Below, piece after piece: positions 19,865 through 28,650 of a stretch of DNA of 41,852 bases (its first letter is position 1; the number at the start of each line of letters is the position of its first letter). A model generated the notes under the pieces. That model was not told the DNA's origin. It saw only the letters and a program-made list of their open reading frames with translations, and did no database searches. The DNA lies in IMG/VR virus record IMGVR_UViG_3300022911_000009, positions 1 to 41,852 of that record; one strand, written 5' to 3'. The position numbers and the translations under genes are program-made. Origin of the DNA: a virus.

Positions 19865-20707
19865 ATGGCGATCAGCACGCTGGCAGATGTCATCAACGGA
19901 CTGACGCCGACCATCCCGATCATGAAGGTAGGAGCGGTTAACTCGGCGAACGCGCCCGCCGGTCATCATACCTACTGGGGGCACATTGGCGTGACGACGT
20001 CGGTGTCATGGCCTGCGGGCGCGTGGAACGCCACCCTCAACGGCGTCAACCTGGTGGCTCCGGTGTCGGGGCAATTCGTGTTTCCAGACCCGCCCGCCGG
20101 CCAGGACGCCTACATCGCCCGCGCGATGCTGGGCATCGGCGTCAATTCCGGTGGCGGCGTCCTGATAGCCGACCGCATCTGGCACAATGGCGGCTTCACC
20201 AATGCGCTGACGACGCCGCAGGCGATCGTGACGCCGGCGTTCCCGGCGCGCGACGACAACGACAGCTCGAATGGCGTTGGCTATTACTGTGTCCTTGAGG
20301 TTGAGACGGTGGTTACCGGGAGCCTCTTCACCCTGAATTACACCAACAGCGACGGCGTCCCTAATCGCACCGCGACCAATACGTCGGCTAATGGCACCGG
20401 TCGCAGCGCGAACGGCGCGTTCATCTTCGGGTTGGATACGGGGGACAAAGGCATCAAATCAATCGAGAGCCTGACCTTCGGCACGGCGCTGACGACCGGC
20501 AATGTCCACCTTGTGGTGTTTCGCCCGCTGGCTTTTCTGGCAACGACGGCGATGTCATCCAACAAGCCATACATCATGGACGCCATCAGCATGTGCATGC
20601 CGCGCATCAAGCCGGGCACGGTGCCGTTCCTACTCGGCTGTACCGGCAATTCAAATCCGGGATACGTCGGGCATCTATCCGGTGAAATCGTCATGACGCA
20701 CGGGTGA
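19865..20707 (+). CDS. Structural protein, tandem paralog 2
   Basis: This 280-residue protein starts three bases after its paralog. Shared blocks are VLIADRIWHNGGFTN, FPARDDND, FTLNYTNSD, GDKGIKSIESL and KPGTVPFLLGC. Divergence is greatest in the N-terminal 70 residues and in the loops, which would be expected for a duplicated surface protein exposed to selection. Together with the preceding gene it probably forms a homologous pair in the virion. Confidence 0.75.
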   Translation: MAISTLADVINGLTPTIPIMKVGAVNSANAPAGHHTYWGHIGVTTSVSWPAGAWNATLNGVNLVAPVSGQFVFPDPPAGQDAYIARAMLGIGVNSGGGVLIADRIWHNGGFTNALTTPQAIVTPAFPARDDNDSSNGVGYYCVLEVETVVTGSLFTLNYTNSDGVPNRTATNTSANGTGRSANGAFIFGLDTGDKGIKSIESLTFGTALTTGNVHLVVFRPLAFLATTAMSSNKPYIMDAISMCMPRIKPGTVPFLLGCTGNSNPGYVGHLSGEIVMTHG

Positions 20708-20711
20708 TGTC

Positions 20712-23700
20712 ATGGCGTCAGGGAACGGCGGCAAACCACTACTCTCAAACACGCTAACCGCCCTCGGCCTGACCATCACGGGCTTCGGCTCGATTATGCA
20801 CGGCGGCATCCAGCGCCCGGCGTCGCAGGGCGACATCGTCTGGCGCAATTGGATCATCGGCGAGACCGCCGACGTCGGCACGCTCAACGCGCAACCCGCC
20901 ACATTGTCGGGCGCTGGCACGGTGTCGGGTACCGGCTTTCAGATCTTTGGCGCGGGCGCGCTGGTGGCGAACGGCGTGACGTTCAGCGCCAACTTTGCCC
21001 AGCACTCACAGGCGTTCGACAATGCGGTCTGGTTCAAGACCAACTCTGCTATCACGGCCAATTACACCAATGCGCCTGACGGCACGCTCACCGCCGACAT
21101 GCTCAACGACACCGCGGCCAGTTTCAGTCACCTGGTTGCTCAAAGCCAGAATTTCTTCGCTGCGGTAGAATACACCTTCTCGGTCTACGTCAAGCGCGGC
21201 GCGGGCGACTGGGTGAGGCTAACCAACAACGCCGGCGGCAATTCTCATGTCGCCAATTTTAACGTGACCCTCGGCACCATCGGCTACACCGACCTCTACG
21301 GCGGCTCCGCCAGGATTGAGAACGTCGGAGACGGTTGGTTTCGCTGCTCGGTGACGCCGCCTGTTGTGCCTGCCGGTGCCGGCGGTGTCGGTAGCATCTC
21401 CGTCTATTTGATGGCGGGCGATACGACCTCCGCGGTGTACGCGGGCGTGGGGTGGACCAAGCACCTCTGGGGCGCGCAGCTCGAGAACGGGCCGGCCCCC
21501 ACCCCCTATATACCGGCCGCCGCCAGCGTCGTCAGTGCGCCGATCCCGGCGCTGTTCGGCTCCGGCTACACCGCGGCCGGCTCGATCGCCGGCACCGGCG
21601 CGCTGAATGCTGACAGCGCCGCGGTGGCCGGCGTCGGCACTGTGTCGGGGGCCGTGGTCGGCATCACCGGCAGCGGCGTGCTGTTGGCAAATTATGGCGT
21701 CGCGGTGCCGGCCGGTGCCACGGCTCATGTTAATTTCTTCCAGGCCCCGTCAGGGTTTGTGGCAGGCACCGGCGCAGTCGGCATCGAGACGCTGATCGGC
21801 TACGACCCGGTGTTGGATCCTAATTTCATCACGGGATATAACCCCGCGTTCATCTCGCAGTACGGTTACGACTACGCGGAGCCTACGGGCGACGGCATTA
21901 CGGTCCCCGCCTTTATCGGGGCGCTGCGCACGGCCGCAGTCGGCGGCGGCTCGATCGTCATCAAGTTTCAGAGCAGGCCCGATGATGGTTTGGGGTACGC
22001 GCTCGAGGATTTTGCTGCCTCGATAGCCACTGCTGATCTGATCAGACAGATCTGGGTGGAGAGTTTCGACGGCTACGTTGCAGCCGGCTCGCACCAATCC
22101 ATGGATCAGATGGAGGCCGTCTGGACCTACTCGCCGGCCGGCGGGCACATCAACGCGCTGGGTTTCACGGTACGCCCCAGCAGCAAGTTTGAGTGGGCCG
22201 CCAACAACACCGGCGTGATCTCGTTCCCGCTGACCGACACCGATACGCCACCCGCCAACCCGATGGTTGCGGTCTATATCGACGCCTTCGGGCCGATCGC
22301 CTCGATCACCGCCTACCCGCTGCTGTCGACGGCGGATCTGAAGGCCAAGACGGCCCCGGCGCTGGATGGCCTGTACTCTCCCGTCAGCGGCGTCGGCACC
22401 GTCCAGACCATTGCCGTGGGCGCGCTGGCGGCGGGGCCGGCCACCCTGGCCGGCACGGCATCGATGGTGTCGATCGCCACCGGTGCGCTGGCGGCCGGGG
22501 CCGCGGCTCTGGCCGGCCTCGGCGTCGCGCAAGACCGCGTCACCGGCACCGGCGCACTGGCGGCCGGGTCCGCGGCCCTGGCCGGCACCGGTGCCGCGCT
22601 GGACGTCATCGTCGGCGAGGGCGCGGCCGTCGACATCGTCAACCTCACCGGCTCCAGGCAACAGGGCACGTTCGGCGCGACTGCGCCGACCGGGGCGCTA
22701 GGCCAGAGTTTCACGGCGATCAGCAACAAGATCACCAGCATTACGCCGTGGGTCGCCAAGGCCGGCGCGCCGATCGACAGCATGGTGCTGAAGCTCTACG
22801 CCGCCACCGGCGACCTGCCGAACACGGGTGTTCTGCTGGGTACCGCGCCCAGCGTGCTGGGCTCGAGCCTGGCGGCGGGGACGGCGGCCCCCCTGGAGTT
22901 TGCCTTCTCGTCGCCGATCCCGGTCACCAACGGCGTCAAGTATGTCTACACGCTGGAGCGGACGGGTGCCGCTGACGGCAATGGCTTCTACGTCTACGGC
23001 TATTTCAACCCCGCCAACTACGCGGGCGGTGCCTTCAGCCAGCGTAGTTCCGGCACCTGGACGGCCTACCCGCTCGACAGCGTCTTCACCATCAGCCACT
23101 CCGCGCGGGGCCTGAAGGCCGCCGACAGCGCGCTCAGTGGCTCCGGCGTAGTGATCGCCGGCAACTATGGCGTCCTGGTAGCGCAGCCCTCGGCCCTGTC
23201 GGGTGCCGGCACGGTCAGCCACCAGGCCGCCGGCGCGCTGGCCGCGCAACCCTCGGCCCTGGCCGGCATAGGCAGCGCCAGGACGATCGCCACGGGCGCG
23301 CTGGTGAGCGGACCCGCCACCCTGGCCGGCGCAGTCACGGTGATAACCAACGCATCGGGCTCGCTGGCTGCCGGCCCCGCGACCCTGTCGGGCATCGGCC
23401 AGGCGGTGGTGCCGGCCGGCACCGGCGACCTGGTCTCAGGCCCGGCGACGCTGGCCGGCGTCGGCGGCCTCTCTGCCGCGCCCGCGGTGGGCCTGGGCGA
23501 ACTTGCGGCCGGCCCCGCGTCGTTGGCGGGCGCTGGTACCGTCACCACGATCACGCGCGCCGCGGTTGCGCTGGTGGCGGGGCCGGCCGCCCTGGACGGC
23601 GTCGGTACCGCGGTTAAGCTAGCCACCGGCACGGGGGCCCTGGTCGCCGCCAACGACGCAATATCTGGCGTTGGCTATGTCACGGACGGCGGCGCGGGTG

Positions 23701-23822
23701 TACTGATTGCGGGTACGGCGACGCTGTTCGGCGTCGGCACGGTGTCGACCGTGATACGGAAATTTGACAAGCAGCCGGGGCCAATGGAGTTCGGCCGCGT
23801 TGTTTACTTGCGGAGGTGGTGA
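20712..23822 (+). CDS. Giant repeat fibre/adhesin with carbohydrate-binding-like modules
   Basis: The 1036-residue protein alternates three kinds of sequence. Residues about 96-266 read like a carbohydrate-binding module (FSVYVKRGAGDWVRLTNN, VGDGWFRCSVTPP, LWGAQLENG). Residues about 646-795 resemble a choice-of-anchor/jelly-roll domain (GALGQSFTAISNKI, NGVKYVYTLERTG). Around them are about sixteen degenerate repeats of 21-23 residues of the form G-A-L-A-A-G-P-A-T-L-A-G-x-G-x-V, densest at about 555-640 and 800-1020. Residues about 340-540 are a further unknown domain. It is likely a long virion fibre or surface protein. The stop shares one base with the next ATG. Confidence 0.8.
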   Translation: MASGNGGKPLLSNTLTALGLTITGFGSIMHGGIQRPASQGDIVWRNWIIGETADVGTLNAQPATLSGAGTVSGTGFQIFGAGALVANGVTFSANFAQHSQAFDNAVWFKTNSAITANYTNAPDGTLTADMLNDTAASFSHLVAQSQNFFAAVEYTFSVYVKRGAGDWVRLTNNAGGNSHVANFNVTLGTIGYTDLYGGSARIENVGDGWFRCSVTPPVVPAGAGGVGSISVYLMAGDTTSAVYAGVGWTKHLWGAQLENGPAPTPYIPAAASVVSAPIPALFGSGYTAAGSIAGTGALNADSAAVAGVGTVSGAVVGITGSGVLLANYGVAVPAGATAHVNFFQAPSGFVAGTGAVGIETLIGYDPVLDPNFITGYNPAFISQYGYDYAEPTGDGITVPAFIGALRTAAVGGGSIVIKFQSRPDDGLGYALEDFAASIATADLIRQIWVESFDGYVAAGSHQSMDQMEAVWTYSPAGGHINALGFTVRPSSKFEWAANNTGVISFPLTDTDTPPANPMVAVYIDAFGPIASITAYPLLSTADLKAKTAPALDGLYSPVSGVGTVQTIAVGALAAGPATLAGTASMVSIATGALAAGAAALAGLGVAQDRVTGTGALAAGSAALAGTGAALDVIVGEGAAVDIVNLTGSRQQGTFGATAPTGALGQSFTAISNKITSITPWVAKAGAPIDSMVLKLYAATGDLPNTGVLLGTAPSVLGSSLAAGTAAPLEFAFSSPIPVTNGVKYVYTLERTGAADGNGFYVYGYFNPANYAGGAFSQRSSGTWTAYPLDSVFTISHSARGLKAADSALSGSGVVIAGNYGVLVAQPSALSGAGTVSHQAAGALAAQPSALAGIGSARTIATGALVSGPATLAGAVTVITNASGSLAAGPATLSGIGQAVVPAGTGDLVSGPATLAGVGGLSAAPAVGLGELAAGPASLAGAGTVTTITRAAVALVAGPAALDGVGTAVKLATGTGALVAANDAISGVGYVTDGGAGVLIAGTATLFGVGTVSTVIRKFDKQPGPMEFGRVVYLRRW

Positions 23823-25333
23823 TGCCGCGAATGGGGTCTCTGGCTGATGAGAGTGGCTACCTCGATATCGAGCCGCCGCTGATTTCTGGCGGTCCCCAGG
23901 TCTCGGCCGGCTACGGCTGGGCCAACAGGGCCGCCGATATCGCCAGTCGTATCCCGGGCCACATGGTGGGCAACATCCTGGCGATGCCACAACGCGCCCT
24001 CGATGCCAGTGAGACGATGCGGAGCGGCTACGGCTACGAGCCAGCCCCCGTCGTCGACGCCGCCCTGACCGCCATGACGGGCGGCTTCAAGGGGACCGGA
24101 CCCGGCGGCTTCGCCCTCGGCTCCGGCCCGATCGCCAGGGCGCGCAAGGCTAAAACGGAAACGCCACTAGGTAACGAAACCGGAACGATCGACATCCCTG
24201 TTCTTGGTCCGTCCTCGCCGATCAATGCGCCCTACATCAGCAACCCGGTGCGGGTCGCCAATCCCGGCGTCTACAAGCGGCCTGACGTGATCGCGGCCGA
24301 GGCGGCGGCCCGCGTCGAGCCGGAGCACCCGGCGCTGAAGGAGCTGTTTGGCGTTACGCGCCGGGATCTTTACGACATCAGCCAGCAGGGCCGCCGGCAG
24401 GGTAACAAGGAGACCCAACTATGGCAGCCGAACAAGCCCGGCAGGCCGAACGAGGCCGCGCTGGCGGTGATGAACCCGGCCAATGAGCAGCGCCTGATCG
24501 ACACGCTATCAGAGGCACGCAAGTATGAGGGGCTGGAGCAAGGCATGGTGCCTTGGTATGTGATGGATCCGCTCTACCAGCGCATGGAGAGGCTGGTCGG
24601 GCCGGAGCGCGCCGCGAAGGAATATCGCGATTTCAACATGAGCATGACGCCGTTCTCGGCGGGGTCGAGCGTGCCCTCGGAGATCAACCGCGGCACCGCC
24701 GCTAATATGTACCGGCAGCGCGGCGACTATGAGACCTTCCTGAAGTACGGTGGCCTGAAGGCCAGCGGCCGTAATGTGCCGGGCTACCCGGAAGACCTGC
24801 GCAACGTCAACGGCATGATGGGGCACCTCAATCAGGCCAGCCCGGTGCAACGCTATATGGACACGGGCTCGCACGGCTACGGCGACGCCAACGTAAAAAT
24901 CAATTTGTACTCTGATGCCTCTGGTGTACCGCAGATCGGCTTCCAGACCACTGGCGCGGTGCCTGACGCGCATTTCACCCGTGCAGTCGGCGTCCCTGAC
25001 GCGCGCGCCAATCCTAATGGCTTTAACGAGTACATGGGTGGCACCGAGTATCGGCAGATCGGGCCGTGGTACAAGAACAAGATTGCGGATCCGCTCGGCA
25101 TCGAGGCGGTGCCGGCGCAGGCATTGATGTGGGGCACCTACGGCCCGCAGACAGGCGTCAAGACCAAGATCGGCGCGGGCAAGCTCGAGCTGATGTCGAA
25201 GCAGATGTGGGAGCGCGCCAAGAAGCTCGGCGTCGACCCCTATGATTTCCGAGACAAGGTGCTTCGTGGCAAGGAGCACTCGTTCCTGTCGCCGGCGATG
25301 GGCGATCTCGCCGACGCAAGCCAATACGGCTAA
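23822..25333 (+). CDS. Virion-associated protein of unknown role (503 aa)
   Basis: The ATG at 23822 overlaps the previous stop and is preferred to a GTG six bases upstream. The N-terminal 130 residues are Gly/Ala-rich with helical parts, as in internal virion proteins. The C-terminal 300 residues contain LKELFGVTRRDLYDIS, NMYRQRGDYETFLKYGGLK, HGYGDANVKINLYSD and PAQALMWGTYGPQTGVKTKI, a conserved block found in some phage virion and ejected proteins. No catalytic signature of a lysozyme or peptidase is visible. It lies between the fibre and the Ig-like genes. It may be a component injected with the DNA; this is inference. Confidence 0.6.
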   Translation: MPRMGSLADESGYLDIEPPLISGGPQVSAGYGWANRAADIASRIPGHMVGNILAMPQRALDASETMRSGYGYEPAPVVDAALTAMTGGFKGTGPGGFALGSGPIARARKAKTETPLGNETGTIDIPVLGPSSPINAPYISNPVRVANPGVYKRPDVIAAEAAARVEPEHPALKELFGVTRRDLYDISQQGRRQGNKETQLWQPNKPGRPNEAALAVMNPANEQRLIDTLSEARKYEGLEQGMVPWYVMDPLYQRMERLVGPERAAKEYRDFNMSMTPFSAGSSVPSEINRGTAANMYRQRGDYETFLKYGGLKASGRNVPGYPEDLRNVNGMMGHLNQASPVQRYMDTGSHGYGDANVKINLYSDASGVPQIGFQTTGAVPDAHFTRAVGVPDARANPNGFNEYMGGTEYRQIGPWYKNKIADPLGIEAVPAQALMWGTYGPQTGVKTKIGAGKLELMSKQMWERAKKLGVDPYDFRDKVLRGKEHSFLSPAMGDLADASQYG

Positions 25334-25351
25334 CCCCAGAGGAGACTACGC

Positions 25352-25936
25352 ATGGCCCAGAGCGCAATCACCGTCACCGTTCCTTCGCCGACGCCGCCGA
25401 CCAATATGTCGTTCCTGGGCCAGACGCCGCCCAATGCGCCGGCGCAGCCGGTCGTCGACGACGGCACCGCCGGCACGCTGACGGTGCTGGCGGCCAAGAC
25501 CGCCAGCGTCGACCAGGCTAATTTCCCGAGTATCGACCATGAGGGCCTGACCGGCCCCGGCGTGGTGACGGTGGTGGCCCCCGGCTCGCGCGCCGAGGCC
25601 CCGACTGTGTCGGTGTCGACACTGGGTGCCTACACCGCCGCCCCAAACCGCGACCACGCCTCCAGCCTGTCACCGGCAACCAACCCGGTACTGAGCTCGA
25701 TCTCGCCGACCACCGCGGTGAAGGCCGCCAGCGGCACCCAGCTGATCACCCTGACCGGCACCGGGTTCACGCCAGGCTGCCGCGTGCGGGTTAACGGCAC
25801 CGAGCGGGCGGCGACCTGGGTCTCGGCCACCTCGATGACCTGCACCGTCAACAAGAGCCCGAATGCCACGGTGTGGCCGATCGAGCTGATGCTCGGCGGC
25901 GCGGTGCTGGGCTCGAAAGATTTCACCTGGACGTAA
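25352..25936 (+). CDS. Ig-like (IPT/TIG) domain structural protein
   Basis: A GGAG Shine-Dalgarno lies upstream of the ATG. The 194-residue protein has a Pro/Thr-rich first half and an IPT/TIG fold at residues about 110-194: PVLSSISPTTAVKAASG, ITLTGTGFTPGCRVRVNG and ATWVSATSMTCTV. G-T-G-F-T-P with a following N-G-x-x-x-x-T and S-A-T-S-M is the usual signature. IPT domains decorate phage capsids or tails and can bind carbohydrates. The next gene has the same fold at its C-terminus. Confidence 0.8.
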   Translation: MAQSAITVTVPSPTPPTNMSFLGQTPPNAPAQPVVDDGTAGTLTVLAAKTASVDQANFPSIDHEGLTGPGVVTVVAPGSRAEAPTVSVSTLGAYTAAPNRDHASSLSPATNPVLSSISPTTAVKAASGTQLITLTGTGFTPGCRVRVNGTERAATWVSATSMTCTVNKSPNATVWPIELMLGGAVLGSKDFTWT

Positions 25937-25986
25937 GTACGTCTCGGACGTTGAGAGAACGAGGCGTAATCCAGAGGGAGACGACG

Positions 25987-27000
25987 ATGGCACACCCGAA
26001 GAACGAGAGCGACAACGAACCCAACACCAAGAACCTGGTCAAACCAGGCTCGACGATCGACCCCTCCAAGGGCCAGGGCGGCTTCTCCGGCCAGGGCCAG
26101 GTCGGCCAGGGCCAGCAGCAGGGTGGGCCGCCGATCCAGCGCGTGGGGCTGGAGGAGGACCGCGATAAGGCGCGCCAGCGCCAGCAGGACGCCTTCGACG
26201 AGGCCGAGCGGCGCGAGCGCGACAACAACCCGGCGACGCGGGAGATGCGTCAGAGCTACTCCAAGGACGCCCCAGGCATGCTGCCGCAGAACCAGCCCGC
26301 CGAGGATACCAAATACAACAAGCCGACCCGGGTCGACCTCGAGGACATCACCGGCAATCCCGGCCACCGCGGCGTCAATCCCGACGCCCCGGCCAACAGC
26401 ATCAATGGCCCGCCGGTCGATCGTGGTGGCAGGGCCGAGAGTATCAACGAGCCGCGCGGCTGGAGTGGTGACATCAACAACAACGATCGGACCCCGGAGA
26501 ACCTGTCCGGTACGCCGGGCGGAACGGTGTTCACGGGCAGCATCAACGAGCCCCCCGGCTCCCAGGTGATCCCGCCCGGCGCTGGGCAGGGCACCGGCGA
26601 GGAGGTCGAGCACCCGGCCGGTTCTGTGCCGCCGCCGGGCGGCCCCGGCTCCGTGGCGGAGGCCCCTACGATCGAGGCCCTGGAGCCTGACGAGGCCGAG
26701 GTCGGCTCCGCCGACATCGTGATGGAGGTGCACGGCACCGGCTTCACCCCGCAGAGCGTGGTCCAGTTCGGTCCTGAAAACGACCTGGTGACCACCTTCA
26801 TCAGCGAGACCGAGATCACGGCCCCGGTCAAACCCTCAGAGTGGGGTGACGGCGTGATCCAGGTGCGGGTCAAGGCCGGCGGCGACGGTTCGCTCAAGAG
26901 CGAGCCGGTCGAGTTTGAGTTCACGCCCGCCGGCGTGCCCGAAGCCAGCCGGCAAACCAAGCGGACCCAACCCAAGAAGCCCAAGAAGACCAAGAGGTAG
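25987..27000 (+). CDS. Protein with disordered N-terminus and C-terminal IPT domain
   Basis: The ATG at 25987 follows GGGAG. Of 337 residues, the first 220 are Gly/Gln/Pro/Asp-rich and largely disordered (GGFSGQGQVGQGQQQGG; repeated S-I-N-E-P-P/R). Residues about 222-320 form an IPT/TIG fold: APTIEALEPDEAEVGS, VMEVHGTGFTPQSVVQFG and ISETEITAPVKPSEW. The tail is very basic (PKKPKKTKR). A disordered tether with an Ig-like head suits a virion decoration protein, and the basic end could contact DNA or the capsid interior. Confidence 0.75.
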   Translation: MAHPKNESDNEPNTKNLVKPGSTIDPSKGQGGFSGQGQVGQGQQQGGPPIQRVGLEEDRDKARQRQQDAFDEAERRERDNNPATREMRQSYSKDAPGMLPQNQPAEDTKYNKPTRVDLEDITGNPGHRGVNPDAPANSINGPPVDRGGRAESINEPRGWSGDINNNDRTPENLSGTPGGTVFTGSINEPPGSQVIPPGAGQGTGEEVEHPAGSVPPPGGPGSVAEAPTIEALEPDEAEVGSADIVMEVHGTGFTPQSVVQFGPENDLVTTFISETEITAPVKPSEWGDGVIQVRVKAGGDGSLKSEPVEFEFTPAGVPEASRQTKRTQPKKPKKTKR

Positions 27001-27001
27001 G

Positions 27002-27322
27002 ATGGTTGAGCTAGTTGAGATCGCGCCCGGTCGATGGCGTGTTAAGCGGGCCGAACGTCGTTCGGCCCGCTCCGACCTGCCGCTGCCCTACGTCATCAGC
27101 GACATCATGGAGCCGACCGAGCAGGTCGATGGCAAGTTTTACACCTCGAAACGCCAATTTCGGGCCGTGGGCAAGGCGCTGGATCTGATCGAGGTCGGCA
27201 ACGAGAAGCCTCCACCGAAAGTGCGCGCCTCCAAAACCGCCCGAGCGAAATCCGAGCGAATTAACGCCGTCAAGACCGCGATCGAGCGGGTGAGGGCCGG
27301 AGAACGGACGAGAAGTCCGTAG
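27002..27322 (+). CDS. Small conserved protein upstream of the scaffold gene
   Basis: The ATG at 27002 follows the preceding stop by one base; a longer frame would lie inside the previous gene. The 106-residue protein reads MVELVEIAPGRWRVKR, then ISDIMEPTEQVDGKFYTSKR and AVGKALDLIEVGNEKPPPKV, with a basic helix at the end. D-x-M-E-P-x-x-x-x-x-D-G-x-F-Y-x-S-K followed by E-V-G-N-E is a pattern of small phage proteins often near head genes. Its role is not established. Its last codons form part of a terminator-like hairpin. Confidence 0.75.
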   Translation: MVELVEIAPGRWRVKRAERRSARSDLPLPYVISDIMEPTEQVDGKFYTSKRQFRAVGKALDLIEVGNEKPPPKVRASKTARAKSERINAVKTAIERVRAGERTRSP

Positions 27323-27348
27323 TTTTTAAACGCGGACATTTCGTCCGC
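27304..27348 (+). terminator. Tandem hairpins before the scaffold gene, possible leaky terminator
   Basis: ACGGAC (27304-27309) pairs with GTCCGT (27315-27320), followed by AGTTTTT (27321-27327), a short intrinsic-terminator shape that overlaps the preceding stop codon. A second hairpin, GCGGAC (27332-27337) with GTCCGC (27343-27348), follows. The six-bp stem and five T predict partial termination or an RNA-processing signal ahead of the scaffold-capsid pair. Confidence 0.5.
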
Positions 27349-27367
27349 AAAGTGCGGGGTAGTAAAA

Positions 27368-28624
27368 ATGACTGACGTTCCAATCTCGTCGCCGGCACCC
27401 AGTGCCGCGCCGACGTCTTCGCCTGCCCCCGCGCCATCAGCGCGTGAGGTGCCGATCAACCAGAACCCGGTGTCGCAGCCAGACCCGATCGGCTCGCAGG
27501 CCCCCCAGGCCCCACCACCGAGCCGGCGCGAGACCATCCAGGCCGCCTACGACCGCGCCAGCAAGCCGCAGCCCAAACCGGCGGAGCGGGCCGAGCCCAA
27601 GGCGGCGGAGGCCAAGCCCGGCCACAACAACCCGCCCGAGGAGACGCCGCGGCTAAACCTGAAGAAGCGGCCCGACGAGCAGGGCGAGCCGCAGCCGCGC
27701 GACCGCGGTCGGTTCGCGCCGCGGGAGCAGCAGCGGCCGGAAATGGCCGGAAATGCGGCTGATAATTCCCGGCCATTACCGGCCGATCCCGGCCAACCCC
27801 ACGCCAAGCTGCCGCCGCACGCGCCCTACGCCGAGCCGCCGCCGCGGATGGCGGAGCACGGCAAGCGGGACTGGGCGACGACCCCGGAGACGGTGCGCGG
27901 CGAGGTCCACCGCATGCACCAGGAGTTCGGCAAGGCCGCCCAGCACTGGCAGGCCCAGCTCGAGCCCTACCGGGCGGTCGAGCCCTACCGCCGCATGGCC
28001 GAGGAGCACGGCACCACGCTGGACAAGGCGCTGGCCAACTACACCGGCATCGAGAGCAAGCTGCGCGCCGATCCGATCGGCGGCCTCGACCTGATCGTAC
28101 ACAATCTCGGCCTCAAGGATCCGCAGACAGGGCAGCCGATCGGCCTGCGCGACATCGCCTACCATGTGCTGAACCAGAGCCCCGAGCAGCTGCTCCAGGT
28201 GCAGCAGGGCAACCAGCAGGCGGCCGCCAAGCAGCACATCGGTCAGCTCTATCAGAAGATCCAGGGGCTTGAGCAGGTTCTGCAACAGTGGCAGAATGCC
28301 CAGCAGTTCACCTACACGCGGTCGGCCGTCGATCAGTTCGCCGAGACCCACCCGCGCGTTGATGAGCTGGGAGCACTGATCAAGCAAGAGATCGATCTCG
28401 GTTTCGACCTTGAGACAGCATACCGAAGGGCCGAGCTACTCTCACCGGCCACCCACGCGGCTCAGACCCGCAACCCACCGGCTCAGACCCGGCCAATGGA
28501 TCGTTCTATCTCAGGCGCGCCGGATGTGGCTCCCTCAAACGGAGCATCCCGCCCTCGGAAGTCCAGTCCCACAGCCCGCGACGCTGTTCAAAACGCCATG
28601 GCGCGAATGAACGGCGTGCATTGA
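27368..28624 (+). CDS. Scaffolding protein
   Basis: The 418-residue protein has a Pro/Ala/Ser-rich, disordered first third, with RDRGRFAPREQQRPEM near 117. A long helical middle (residues about 170-345; EVHRMHQEFGKAAQHWQAQL, QQAAAKQHIGQLYQKIQGLE) follows, then a basic end (ARDAVQNAMARMNGVH). Disordered plus coiled helical sequence with a basic C-terminus, immediately before the capsid gene, is the usual scaffold layout. It would guide procapsid assembly and leave or be cleaved before packaging. Confidence 0.85.
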   Translation: MTDVPISSPAPSAAPTSSPAPAPSAREVPINQNPVSQPDPIGSQAPQAPPPSRRETIQAAYDRASKPQPKPAERAEPKAAEAKPGHNNPPEETPRLNLKKRPDEQGEPQPRDRGRFAPREQQRPEMAGNAADNSRPLPADPGQPHAKLPPHAPYAEPPPRMAEHGKRDWATTPETVRGEVHRMHQEFGKAAQHWQAQLEPYRAVEPYRRMAEEHGTTLDKALANYTGIESKLRADPIGGLDLIVHNLGLKDPQTGQPIGLRDIAYHVLNQSPEQLLQVQQGNQQAAAKQHIGQLYQKIQGLEQVLQQWQNAQQFTYTRSAVDQFAETHPRVDELGALIKQEIDLGFDLETAYRRAELLSPATHAAQTRNPPAQTRPMDRSISGAPDVAPSNGASRPRKSSPTARDAVQNAMARMNGVH

Positions 28625-28650
28625 TCTGAACCCCGTGTGGAGAGGCAAGC

